Positions 36,183 through 45,238 of a stretch of 64,000 nucleotides of DNA are shown in pieces. Under the pieces are notes generated by a model. It was given only the letters and a program-made list of their open reading frames with translations. It was not told the DNA's origin and did no database searches. Position numbers and translations under genes: made by a program. Position 1 is the first letter of the stretch, and each line of letters begins with the position of its first letter. This DNA is from Pseudalkalibacillus hwajinpoensis (GTDB lineage Bacteria; Bacillota; Bacilli; Bacillales; Guptibacillaceae). The stretch is taken from NCBI RefSeq assembly GCF_039851965.1, contig NZ_CP156674.1:2046001-2110000 (forward strand), given 5' to 3'.

Positions 36183-37583
36183 TTATACCCTCTTCCAGCG
36201 AACGCCCTGAGGTGTGTCCTCAAGAAGAATGCCCTGTTCTTTTAGCTCATCACGAATTTCGTCCGCTCTGCTAAAATCCCTTTGTTTTCTCGCTTCATTT
36301 CGTTCTTCAATTAGCTGGTCAATGTCCTTATCAAGAAGTGCCTCTTCTTCCGTAAATGAAACACCAAGTACAGAACCAAAATCTACAAAGCGTTCGATAA
36401 ACAGATCAAGTACCTCTTTCGACGAATGCGCTTCCTGAAGATAGAGGTTCGCTTCTTTTGAAAGCTCAAACAAAATTGAAATCGCATTAGCTGTATTGAA
36501 GTCATCATCCATTTCAGCTACAAAACGATTGCGGTACCCGGCGATCTTATCTTTCCAGCCTTCAACCTCTTCACCGAGATCTGCGCTGTTTTGCAAACGG
36601 TGATGAAGGTTTTCAACCGTATCCTTGATTCGCACTAATCCTGCTTTTGCGCTTTCGAGTAGCTCGTGATTAAAATTAATTGGATTTCGATAATGCACCG
36701 ATAGCATGAAGAATCGAATCGCTTCAGGGTCATGTTGTTTAATTAAGTCATGTACCAATACAAAATTCCCTAGCGATTTGGACATTTTTTCGTTGTTGAT
36801 ATTGATATACCCGTTATGAAGCCAGTAATTCGCAAATGTGTGCCCTGTGAGGGCTTCCGTCTGCGCTACTTCATTCTCATGGTGAGGAAATGCAAGGTCT
36901 TTCCCGCCTGCATGAATGTCAATTGTATATCCAAGATATTTCTGTGCCATAGCTGAGCATTCAATGTGCCAGCCCGGGCGCCCTTCTCCCCATGGGCTCG
37001 ACCATGAAATTTCGCCTTCTTTAGCTGCTTTCCAGAGTGTGAAATCAAGCGGGTCTTCTTTTTTTTCTCCAACAACAATCCGTGAACCAAGCTTTAATTC
37101 GTCGATTGACTGATGAGAAAGTTTTCCATACCCTTCGAATTGGCGGGTGCGGAAATAAACATCTCCTTCTGATTCATACGCAAAACTTTTCTCAATCAAC
37201 GCTGAGATAAAGTCGATAATTTCATCCATGTTTTCCGTAACCCTTGGATGTTCATCTGCCTTTTTCACGCCGAGCGCTCCAGTATCATCGTGATACGCTC
37301 CAATGAAACGCTCTGCGACATCCGGAACCTCTTCCCCAAGTTCTTTTGCAGCACGAATCAATTTATCATCCACATCTGTGAAATTGGATACATAATGAAC
37401 ATCATAACCGCGATATTCAAGGTACCGACGCACAACATCAAACACGATTGCAGGACGTGCGTTCCCAATATGAATGTAATTGTAAACGGTCGGACCACAC
37501 ACATACATTCTTACTTTCCCCTCTTCAATGGGCTGAAAAGTTTCTTTCTGTTGCGTCAATGTATTGTATAGCTTAATCGCCAT
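36183..37583 (-). CDS. cysS: Cysteinyl-tRNA synthetase
   Basis: 466 residues, the B. subtilis length. Class I signature HIGN at 38-41 (NYIHIGNARP), zinc ligand Cys29 (VCGPT) with WHIECSAM and HHENE later, and KMSKS in NEKMSKSLG. The ATG at 37583 has GAGGAGTG upstream and overlaps the 3' end of cysE by 11 nt. It lies under the cysteine T-box with cysE. Confidence 0.98.
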   Translation of the reverse strand: MAIKLYNTLTQQKETFQPIEEGKVRMYVCGPTVYNYIHIGNARPAIVFDVVRRYLEYRGYDVHYVSNFTDVDDKLIRAAKELGEEVPDVAERFIGAYHDDTGALGVKKADEHPRVTENMDEIIDFISALIEKSFAYESEGDVYFRTRQFEGYGKLSHQSIDELKLGSRIVVGEKKEDPLDFTLWKAAKEGEISWSSPWGEGRPGWHIECSAMAQKYLGYTIDIHAGGKDLAFPHHENEVAQTEALTGHTFANYWLHNGYININNEKMSKSLGNFVLVHDLIKQHDPEAIRFFMLSVHYRNPINFNHELLESAKAGLVRIKDTVENLHHRLQNSADLGEEVEGWKDKIAGYRNRFVAEMDDDFNTANAISILFELSKEANLYLQEAHSSKEVLDLFIERFVDFGSVLGVSFTEEEALLDKDIDQLIEERNEARKQRDFSRADEIRDELKEQGILLEDTPQGVRWKRV

Positions 37584-38229
37584 GACTTTCACTCCTCATT
37601 CTTAGCTTTCGCATTTCTTCTGTTAATGTAAGCAATTCTTTTTCCATCTGTTTGAATTTATCTGCTACCGGGTCCGGCATTTTATGATGATCAAGGTTAT
37701 GAGGAACCTTTACCCCATTTTGAATAACGACGCGTCCTGGTATTCCAACAACTGTCGAATTTATCGGCACATCCTGGAGAACAACAGATCCGGCCCCTAC
37801 TTTAGAATTCTCTCCAATTGTGATCGAACCGAGTATTTTCGCACCTGTCGCAACAAGAGTATTGTCCTCAAGGGTCGGATGACGTTTTCCTTTTTCTTTT
37901 CCGGTTCCACCTAAGGTTACCCCTTGAAAGAGAGTCACGTTATTCCCGATTTCGCATGTCTCTCCAATGACCACACCCATTCCGTGATCAATGAAACACC
38001 TCTCCCCGATGGTGGCACCAGGATGAATTTCAATTCCTGTAAAAAAACGACTGATTTGCGAAACCCCTCTTGCTAGAAAGAAGAACTTTTTCTTCCAGAA
38101 CCAATGAGCGATCCTATGTGACCATATCGCATGAAGGCCCGCATAAGTTAAAATAACTTCAAAATAACTTCTAGCTGCAGGATCCTGATCAAATACGACA
38201 TCGACATCCTGTTTAAGTGTCTTCCACAT
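37573..38229 (-). CDS. cysE: Serine O-acetyltransferase
   Basis: 218 residues from MWKTLKQDVDVVFDQDPAAR, making O-acetylserine for cysteine synthesis. An N-terminal helical region is followed by left-handed beta-helix hexapeptides (GIEIHPGATIGERCFIDHGM, VVIGETCEIGNNV, GAKILGSITIGENSKVGAGS). The ATG at 38229 has GGAGGGG upstream. It is the first gene after the T-box. Confidence 0.97.
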   Translation of the reverse strand: MWKTLKQDVDVVFDQDPAARSYFEVILTYAGLHAIWSHRIAHWFWKKKFFFLARGVSQISRFFTGIEIHPGATIGERCFIDHGMGVVIGETCEIGNNVTLFQGVTLGGTGKEKGKRHPTLEDNTLVATGAKILGSITIGENSKVGAGSVVLQDVPINSTVVGIPGRVVIQNGVKVPHNLDHHKMPDPVADKFKQMEKELLTLTEEMRKLRMRSESHGD

Positions 38230-38308
38230 ACGTTTTACACCCCTCCTTCTTCTCATACACAATAAAATAGATCTCCATTGCAATTCATTCGGATGGAAAC
38301 TAACTCAT

Positions 38309-38575
38309 TAAAAAAAGCGTCTCTGTGTGACTTTCCATCACACAGAGACGCTCATCGCGTGGTTCCACTCTGCTTCGAATTTCCTTAAAATCACCAAGAA
38401 AATTCCTTGCACCTATAACGGCGGCACCGCCCCTACCTACTTATCCGAAGATTTTTCTGCAGGAGACTCTGAGGTGCATTTCAATGAGTGTGTTCTTAAG
38501 CTGCTTTCAGCCGGGGGCAGCTCTCTCTATAAAGGACGCACTCATTTACTTCTCCTCTTCAACGATTGTATTAAA
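38309..38575 (-). promoter_or_regulatory. Cysteine T-box leader of cysE-cysS
   Basis: The T-box core AGAGTGGAACCACGCG (38356-38371) pairs in the antiterminator. A 15-bp terminator stem follows (38316-38330 with 38338-38352) and a T-run. Upstream is a stem I with AGAGAG, GGCTGAAAG and a specifier region AATGCACC, where TGC is a Cys codon. Uncharged tRNA-Cys should allow read-through into cysE-cysS. It starts just after gltX, so gltX transcripts pass through it. Confidence 0.94.
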
Positions 38576-38586
38576 TCTTTATAATT

Positions 38587-40056
38587 CTATGCCTTAGTCA
38601 TGTTAAGAACCTGATTCAAGCGGGCATTAACAGCTTCTCTTCCAAGCAGTGCAATCGCCTGCTGAAGTTCAGGACCATGTGTTTCACCAGTCGTTGCGAC
38701 GCGAATAGGCATGAATAGCTTTTTCCCTTTATGCCCTGTTGCTTTTTGAGTTGCTTTGATCGCCGACTTAATCGCAGACGGCTCAAACTCATCAATTCCT
38801 TCAAGCTGATCAAGAAAGCCCTGCATCACTTCAGGGATTTGCTCTTCATTTAGAACTTCCATTGCTTCTTCATTATACTGAATTTCCTGCTTAAAGAACA
38901 ACTCAGTAAGCTCGACAATTTCTCTTCCATAATGGAGCTGCTCTTGATAAAGTCCAATAAGCTCTTTTGCCCAGTCCTTTTGTTCTGCCGTCATCTCAAG
39001 CGGAAACTTACCTGCTTCAATCAGATGTGGAAGAGCTAGCTCAACTACACGATCAAGACTCGCTTCTTTAATATACTGATTATTCATCCAGTATAGTTTT
39101 TGTGAATCAAATACTGCAGGGGAAGTTGAAAGTCGCTCTGGATCAAAAATGTCAACAAGCTGCTCCTTTGTAAACAATTCTTCTTCTCCTTTAGGAGACC
39201 AACCAAGAAGCGTAACAAAGTTAAATAGCGCTTCTGGAAGGAAGCCGAGATCATGGTACTGTTCAATGTACTGAACAATCGATTTATCCCGCTTACTTAG
39301 TTTTTTCTTCTGATCATTCACAATTAGGGTCATGTGACCAAATTTAGGTGGTTCCCAACCGAAAGCTTCGTAAATCATCAGCTGTTTCGGTGTATTAGAA
39401 ATATGGTCATCCCCACGTAAAACGTGAGAAATTCTCATATGATGGTCATCAATTGCAACTGCATAGTTGTAAGTTGGAATGCCATTTTTCTTCACAATAA
39501 CAAAATCACCAATACCATTTGACTCAAATGAAACGCGATCTTTCACGATATCATCAAAAGCGTATTCCTTATCGCGTTGTACCGCAAATCGAATACTCGG
39601 CTGTCGACCTTCTGCTTCTAGCTTCTCGCGCTGATCAGCCGTTAAATGACGACATTTGCCGGAATAGCGAGGCATTTCACCACGCGCACGCTGCGCTTCA
39701 CGTTCAGCTTCGAGCTCGTCTTCAGTGCAGTAGCACTTGTATGCAAGCTCTTTATTAAGAATCTCTTTTGTATGATCAGTATAAAGATCCAGACGCTCCA
39801 TCTGCGTATATGGGCCATACCCTCCCTCTTTATCGATGCTTTCGTCCCAGTCCATTCCAAGCCACTTCAAGTAATCAAGCTGGTTTTCAACACCACCCTC
39901 GACATTACGTGTCTGGTCTGTATCCTCAATTCGAATAATAAATTTACCGTTCTGACTTCTAGCAAATAAATAATTAAATAATGCCGTTCGCGCATTCCCA
40001 ATATGTAAGTAACCAGTTGGACTTGGGGCATAACGCACCCTAACTTCGTTTTCCAT
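38587..40056 (-). CDS. gltX: Glutamyl-tRNA synthetase
   Basis: 489 residues from MENEVRVRYAPSPTGYLHIG. Class I signature HIGN at about 18-21 and KLSKRDKS of the KMSKS loop; C-terminal anticodon-binding helices. In Bacilli this enzyme charges both tRNA-Glu and tRNA-Gln, the latter later amidated by GatCAB. Two adjacent ATG codons (40056 and 40059) follow GGTGGTGG; the exact start is uncertain by one codon. Confidence 0.98.
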   Translation of the reverse strand: MENEVRVRYAPSPTGYLHIGNARTALFNYLFARSQNGKFIIRIEDTDQTRNVEGGVENQLDYLKWLGMDWDESIDKEGGYGPYTQMERLDLYTDHTKEILNKELAYKCYCTEDELEAEREAQRARGEMPRYSGKCRHLTADQREKLEAEGRQPSIRFAVQRDKEYAFDDIVKDRVSFESNGIGDFVIVKKNGIPTYNYAVAIDDHHMRISHVLRGDDHISNTPKQLMIYEAFGWEPPKFGHMTLIVNDQKKKLSKRDKSIVQYIEQYHDLGFLPEALFNFVTLLGWSPKGEEELFTKEQLVDIFDPERLSTSPAVFDSQKLYWMNNQYIKEASLDRVVELALPHLIEAGKFPLEMTAEQKDWAKELIGLYQEQLHYGREIVELTELFFKQEIQYNEEAMEVLNEEQIPEVMQGFLDQLEGIDEFEPSAIKSAIKATQKATGHKGKKLFMPIRVATTGETHGPELQQAIALLGREAVNARLNQVLNMTKA

Positions 40057-40124
40057 CATATCCACCACCATCAATTTTTATCTTCTACTGTCTTATTATT
40101 TTACCATTAGAGTCAAATTATCGG

Positions 40125-40598
40125 TCAAGCACTTTGAAGCAATATAACAACTTCAGCTGCGATCCCTTCGCCTCTCCCTGTAAATCCTAGCTTTTCAGAG
40201 GTCGTTGCTTTCACATTTACTTGAGTTAGATCTGCTTCTAGTAATTCTGCAACAACTTCCCGCATCGCTGTAATATGTGGGGCCATTTTTGGAAGCTGAG
40301 CGATAATCGTACAATCGACGTTTCCAAGCGCATAACCTTTTTCCTTTACGATTTGAAATACATGGCGTAGAAGCTCTTTCGAATCAGCATCCTTAAAATC
40401 TTCATCCGTATCAGGGAAATGCTTCCCGATATCCCCTTCACCTATCGCACCAAGACATGCATCTGCCACCGCATGAAGCAAAACGTCTGCATCTGAATGA
40501 CCGAGTAGTCCTTTTTCAAATGGAATCGTGATACCCCCGATAATGCATGGACGATTTTCAACTAACTTGTGAACATCAAAACCATGACCAATTCGCAT
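40125..40598 (-). CDS. ispF: 2-C-methyl-D-erythritol 2,4-cyclodiphosphate synthase
   Basis: 157 residues of the MEP isoprenoid pathway. Metal ligands Asp8 and His10 (GFDVHK) and His42 (HAVADA) are present, with HSDADVLLHA and EKLGFTGRGEGI. The start overlaps the ispD stop by 1 nt. Confidence 0.98.
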   Translation of the reverse strand: MRIGHGFDVHKLVENRPCIIGGITIPFEKGLLGHSDADVLLHAVADACLGAIGEGDIGKHFPDTDEDFKDADSKELLRHVFQIVKEKGYALGNVDCTIIAQLPKMAPHITAMREVVAELLEADLTQVNVKATTSEKLGFTGRGEGIAAEVVILLQSA

Positions 40599-41290
40599 TA
40601 CACTTCACTCTCTTTCTTCTCCCGTAAAATGGCTCTCGCAAAAATTAAATCCTCAGGTGTGGTTAACTTTACGTTCCAATAATCACCTTGTATAACATGC
40701 ACGGCTCGTCCATTCATTTCTACGAGACTGGCATCATCCGTTCCAATAATCTCGTTTTCTTCTGCCCACTTATGAATTTCCTTAATAACCGAAAGACGAA
40801 AAGCCTGCGGAGTCTGCACTGCCCACAAGCTTGATCGATCAATTGTTTTCTGAACCGTCAAATCATCCACCTGTTTCACTGTATCCTTAACAGGCACAGC
40901 TACTATTGCACCATCATAATATTCAGCTGCTTTCGCGACTTTCCGAGCTACTTGATGGGTAAAAAAAGGCCGGGCACCATCATGGATTAGCACAACTTTA
41001 TCTCCTTCAAGTGCCTTGAGTCCTTCATAAACACTCTGCTGGCGTTCTTTTCCACCAGTCACAACTCGACTCACTTTCGTAAGATTGTATTCTTTGATCA
41101 GTGTCCTGAAATCATCATGTTCCCGCTCATTAACCGCAAGTACAATCTCTTCACACCGATCATCACTTTGAAAAACCGATATCGTATGAACGATTATCGG
41201 CTTTCCATCAAGCATGATAAACTGTTTGTTCTTTCCTGCGTTCATCCGTTTCCCCTGCCCGGCTGCAGGAATGACTACTGAATACTTCAA
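40598..41290 (-). CDS. ispD: 2-C-methyl-D-erythritol 4-phosphate cytidylyltransferase
   Basis: 230 residues, the step two reactions before IspF. Nucleotide-binding PAAGQGKRMNAGKNKQF near the N-terminus, HDGARPF and TDDASLVE later. The TTG at 41290 is preferred (KYSVVIPAAG aligns with the family start) with GGGGG 8 nt upstream; a GTG at 41308 would add six unconserved residues. Confidence 0.96.
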   Translation of the reverse strand: MKYSVVIPAAGQGKRMNAGKNKQFIMLDGKPIIVHTISVFQSDDRCEEIVLAVNEREHDDFRTLIKEYNLTKVSRVVTGGKERQQSVYEGLKALEGDKVVLIHDGARPFFTHQVARKVAKAAEYYDGAIVAVPVKDTVKQVDDLTVQKTIDRSSLWAVQTPQAFRLSVIKEIHKWAEENEIIGTDDASLVEMNGRAVHVIQGDYWNVKLTTPEDLIFARAILREKKESEV

Positions 41291-41315
41291 GTCTAGAACC
41301 CCCGTCACCTATCTC

Positions 41316-42413
41316 TTAGAGCGCTTTTTCAAGCAATTTGGGCTTGGCGAAAATCATCCGCCCTGCTGATGTTTGCAGCACACTCGTTACAAGTACATCG
41401 ATTGTTTTACCAATATAGTTTCTACCCTCTTCAACTACGATCATTGTACCATCATCAAGATAGGCTACACCCTGGTTGTATTCTTTTCCATCCTTAATAA
41501 CCTGGACGTTAAGCTCTTCACCCGGAAGAACAACCGGTTTAACCGCGTTAGCAAGGTCATTAATATTCAAAACTTGAACCTTTTGAAGTTCACAAACCTT
41601 ATTCAAATTAAAATCGTTCGTCACAACCATTCCGCTAACTAGCTTGGCTAGCTTTACAAGTTTACTATCCACTTCCTGAATTTCTTCAAAATCACCTTCA
41701 TAAATCTCTACATTTACTTCCAGCTCTTTTTGAATCTTATTCAGAATATCAAGACCACGACGACCGCGATTTCGTTTTAAAACATCAGATGAATCAGCAA
41801 TGTGTTGCAATTCCTCGAGAACAAATTGCGGGATAACCAGTGTTCCTTCAAGAAAGCCAGTCTGACAAATATCCGCAATCCGCCCATCAATAATAACACT
41901 CGTATCAAGAATTTTTAACTTAGAAGAGCCTGCATCAATTTCGTCTTCATCCGTGTCCTTCTTCTTATCTTTGCTTTTGTTGTTACTGAATAAGTTAATG
42001 AGCTCATCACGTTTTTTGAACCCAATTTGAAACCCAAAATAACCACAGAGTACAGAAATAAAAATTGGCAGAACATTACTTACGACAGGGAGATTGATTT
42101 TATCCAGAGATACGTTAATTAAAAATGCAGCTATAAGTCCAATAATCAGTCCAATTGATCCAAATAGTACGTCTCCAACCGGTGCCTTAACAACTTTTTC
42201 TTCAATAAGACGAATAAAATCCACAATATAATCTGTCACCCAAAAAGTTGCTAGAAAAAATAGAACAGCTCCTATTACAGCACCTGCATAAGAATTACTA
42301 AAAACCGTCGGGAGATCCCCTATATTGAGTAATTGTATTAAATCTGGTAAATATACTAAGCCCAGCGCTCCGCCTAAAATGATAAAAAACAACTGTACAA
42401 TCCACTTTATCAT
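41316..42413 (-). CDS. yacL: Membrane PIN-TRAM protein YacL
   Basis: 365 residues: four membrane helices in the first ~115 residues, a PIN domain (LDTSVIIDGRIADICQTGFL, SGMVVTNDFNLNKVCE) and a C-terminal TRAM domain (about 300-355). The PIN acidic residues suggest RNase activity; no substrate is established. The ATG at 42413 has AGGAGGTG upstream. Confidence 0.93.
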   Translation of the reverse strand: MIKWIVQLFFIILGGALGLVYLPDLIQLLNIGDLPTVFSNSYAGAVIGAVLFFLATFWVTDYIVDFIRLIEEKVVKAPVGDVLFGSIGLIIGLIAAFLINVSLDKINLPVVSNVLPIFISVLCGYFGFQIGFKKRDELINLFSNNKSKDKKKDTDEDEIDAGSSKLKILDTSVIIDGRIADICQTGFLEGTLVIPQFVLEELQHIADSSDVLKRNRGRRGLDILNKIQKELEVNVEIYEGDFEEIQEVDSKLVKLAKLVSGMVVTNDFNLNKVCELQKVQVLNINDLANAVKPVVLPGEELNVQVIKDGKEYNQGVAYLDDGTMIVVEEGRNYIGKTIDVLVTSVLQTSAGRMIFAKPKLLEKAL

Positions 42414-42573
42414 TGACGTTTTCACCTCCTTTTATCATTATAAACAATTTATTAAAATTGAAACGTCTAACCTTGAAGTTTGCGAAATTTATAGTATGAT
42501 TATAGGTTAGCTTTTATCACTATAAATTAATTATAGATTAGCACAGCCCCTATCGATTGTCTATTTCATCGCT

Positions 42574-43635
42574 CTAAATATGCCGGTCTATAAACAGTTG
42601 TTCCTGAATTCGTTTCAATCCATCTTTAATTTTCTTCGCTCGAATGGCTCCTATTCCATCTACATGATCCAATTCTTCAATGGTCGCCTTAGATATGGCG
42701 TTAAGATTTTCAAAGCTATCAACTAGATTCTCAATGATATTTGAATGTAACCGCGGAATCTTATGTAGAATACGATAGCCTCTCGGTGTCACATTTTCGT
42801 TCTGATCCTGATAGCCTAATATTCTCATGATTGCATTATCCTCAAGGAGGTCATCACTCGTAAGTTTCTTCAGCCGCTTCATCACATCAGCAGGTGTTTC
42901 GTCGACTTCCTTTACATAATCACCGATCAACCACTTCGCTTCAGCTTCAAGGTTAGAAACGAGTTCCTCCATTTGCATACTAATGAGTCGGCCTTCTGTG
43001 CCAAGTTCATTAATATAATTTAATATTTCCTTCTTAATGCGAAGCACCATTTCAATGCGATGGATCACCTGCGTTACTTCTTGCAGGGTAACAAGTTCTT
43101 CAAATTCAAGTGCTCCAAGATCGGTAATGCCCTGATCAAGAACAGATTTATATTTTTCCAGTGTTTGCATCGCCTGATTGGCTTTTGTGAGAATAACGCC
43201 GATTTCTTTAAGAGAGTAGCGAATGTTCCCCTGGTAAAGCGTGATCACGTTTCGCCTTTGGGAGATCGAAATAACTAGATTGCCTGTTTGCTTGGCAACT
43301 CGTTCAGCCGTTCGATGACGGATACCGGTTTCACTTGATGAAATGGACGTCTCAGGAATGAGTTGCGTATTCGCATAAAGAATTCTCGAGGCATCTTTGT
43401 TTAATATGATGGCTCCATCCATCTTGGCAAGTTCATATAAATAAGCTGGTGTGAATCGACATTCAATTGAGAATCCACCATCCACAAGATCCTGTACTTT
43501 ACCATCATAGCCAACAACAATTAGTCCACCCGTTTTGGCTCGGAGAATATTATCAATTCCATGTCTCAGCTGTGTACCTGGGGCTACTATTTTCAGTATT
43601 TCATTGATCACTTCCTGGTGCTTATCCGTTTCCAT
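42574..43635 (-). CDS. disA: DNA integrity scanning protein, diadenylate cyclase DisA
   Basis: 353 residues. The DAC domain has DGA at 73-75 and RHRTA at 106-110, which make c-di-AMP from two ATP; a helical spine follows, then helix-hairpin-helix domains (LDHVDGIGAIRAKKIKDGLK) that bind branched DNA. It lies 3 nt after radA, matching their known functional link. Confidence 0.97.
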   Translation of the reverse strand: METDKHQEVINEILKIVAPGTQLRHGIDNILRAKTGGLIVVGYDGKVQDLVDGGFSIECRFTPAYLYELAKMDGAIILNKDASRILYANTQLIPETSISSSETGIRHRTAERVAKQTGNLVISISQRRNVITLYQGNIRYSLKEIGVILTKANQAMQTLEKYKSVLDQGITDLGALEFEELVTLQEVTQVIHRIEMVLRIKKEILNYINELGTEGRLISMQMEELVSNLEAEAKWLIGDYVKEVDETPADVMKRLKKLTSDDLLEDNAIMRILGYQDQNENVTPRGYRILHKIPRLHSNIIENLVDSFENLNAISKATIEELDHVDGIGAIRAKKIKDGLKRIQEQLFIDRHI

Positions 43636-43638
43636 TCC

Positions 43639-45012
43639 CTATCCTCCCAACGCTTCCTTTAGTGCTTCATCTACAGTTTGGACACCGATAACCTGAATCC
43701 CTTCAGGGAATGTCCATCCACCAATATTTTTCTTTGGAATAATCGCACGTTCAAAACCGAGTTTTGCCGCTTCGATCACTCGCTGTTCAATTCGAGACAC
43801 CCGTCTAATCTCTCCTGTAAGACCAATCTCTCCTACTACGATATCTGATGGACGAGTTGGTTTATCTCTAAAGCTCGATGCAATTGAAACAGCTATTGCA
43901 AGATCAATCGCCGGCTCATCAAGCCTTACTCCGCCAGCTACATTCAAATAAGCATCTTGATTCTGCAGAAGGAGTCCAACACGTTTCTCAAGAACAGCCA
44001 TCAAAAGTGAAACCCGGTTATGGTCAATCCCTGTAGCCGTCCTTCTTGGATTCCCGAAGCTAGTTGGTGAAATAAGGGCCTGTATCTCTACCAAAACGGT
44101 CCGTGTCCCCTCCATCGATGCCACTACAGTAGAGCCTGCCGAGCCTGACGAACGCTCTTCGAGGAAAATTTCAGATGGGTTCAGGACTTCTTCAAGACCC
44201 TCTTCTTTCATCTCGAACACACCTATCTCATTTGTTGATCCAAAACGGTTCTTGACCCCGCGCAGGATGCGAAACGTATGATGTCTTTCCCCTTCAAAAT
44301 AAAGCACTGCATCTACCATATGTTCAAGAAGGCGCGGTCCCGCAATAGACCCTTCCTTCGTAACGTGGCCTACAATAAAAATTGCAATTCCTCTCGTTTT
44401 AGCAATTCTCATAAGCTGTGAAGTACACTCCCGAACCTGGGATACACTTCCCGGTGCTGAAGTCACTTCAGATCGGAAAATCGTCTGGATCGAGTCGATA
44501 ATCACAAGCTGGGGGTTTATTTCTTCAATTGCTTTACTAATATACTCAAGATCCGTCTCCGCTAATACATAAAGTTTTTCTGCATCTATTCCGAGTCGAT
44601 CCGCACGGAGCTTTGTCTGCTTAACTGACTCTTCACCTGATATGTATAGTACAGGATGATCCTGTTCAGCAAGTTTGGAAGATGTTTGTAGTAAAAGAGT
44701 TGATTTACCAATACCAGGGTCTCCACCAACAAGTACGAGTGAACCTGGAACTACCCCACCTCCAAGCACACGATCAAGTTCAGTGATCTTCGTGTATATA
44801 CGAGGTTCCATTTCCTTTTGAATATGACGGATAGACGTTGGTTTACCCGTTACTCCCTCATTTGGGGTTACAAATCTTCTTCGATCGTTATCAGCTGGTA
44901 CAAACTCTTCCACCATCGTGTTCCACTGATGACATCCCGGACATTTTCCCATCCACTTTGGAGATTCATAGCCGCAATCCTGACACATGAATTTCGTTTT
45001 TTTCTTCGCCAT
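43639..45012 (-). CDS. radA: DNA repair protein RadA
   Basis: 457 residues. N-terminal zinc finger Cys10, Cys13, Cys24, Cys27; RecA-like ATPase with Walker A GGDPGIGKST at 96-105 and Walker B LVIIDSIQT; the KNRFGS motif; and a C-terminal Lon-like domain without protease residues. It promotes branch migration in recombination. Confidence 0.98.
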   Translation of the reverse strand: MAKKKTKFMCQDCGYESPKWMGKCPGCHQWNTMVEEFVPADNDRRRFVTPNEGVTGKPTSIRHIQKEMEPRIYTKITELDRVLGGGVVPGSLVLVGGDPGIGKSTLLLQTSSKLAEQDHPVLYISGEESVKQTKLRADRLGIDAEKLYVLAETDLEYISKAIEEINPQLVIIDSIQTIFRSEVTSAPGSVSQVRECTSQLMRIAKTRGIAIFIVGHVTKEGSIAGPRLLEHMVDAVLYFEGERHHTFRILRGVKNRFGSTNEIGVFEMKEEGLEEVLNPSEIFLEERSSGSAGSTVVASMEGTRTVLVEIQALISPTSFGNPRRTATGIDHNRVSLLMAVLEKRVGLLLQNQDAYLNVAGGVRLDEPAIDLAIAVSIASSFRDKPTRPSDIVVGEIGLTGEIRRVSRIEQRVIEAAKLGFERAIIPKKNIGGWTFPEGIQVIGVQTVDEALKEALGG

Positions 45013-45062
45013 TTGCTGTCCTCACTTTCAAAATCTCCGTATATAGCTAGTGCGTTCATTTT

Positions 45063-45092
45063 ATCATAATTTTCGAGGTCTTATGAACTCAA
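45063..45092 (-). promoter_or_regulatory. Candidate sigma-A promoter of radA-disA
   Basis: -35 TTGAGT and -10 TATGAT with an 18-bp spacer, about 50 nt before the radA start, after the clpC terminator. Confidence 0.45.
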
Positions 45093-45197
45093 AATAATTT
45101 TAGATTTCAGAACAACTTCTGGCTAGCAGGAACCTAACCATATCTCATTCTACTTCATACCCATTCCCTATAATACCAAGAACCATTCTTCAAAATA

Positions 45198-45231
45198 TAA
45201 AAAAAACCGGAAGACAACAGCCTTCCGGTTT
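45198..45231 (-). terminator. Terminator of the ctsR-clpC operon
   Basis: A 10-bp stem AAACCGGAAG/CTTCCGGTTT (45204-45213, 45222-45231) followed on the minus strand by eight T, 8 nt after the clpC stop. Confidence 0.93.
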
Positions 45232-45238
45232 TCCACTT

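Noticed and set aside
42414..42573. Promoter in the disA-yacL gap with a TATAAT-like box
   Set aside because: A TATAAT is present, but no acceptable -35 lies 16-18 bp upstream; evidence too weak to list.
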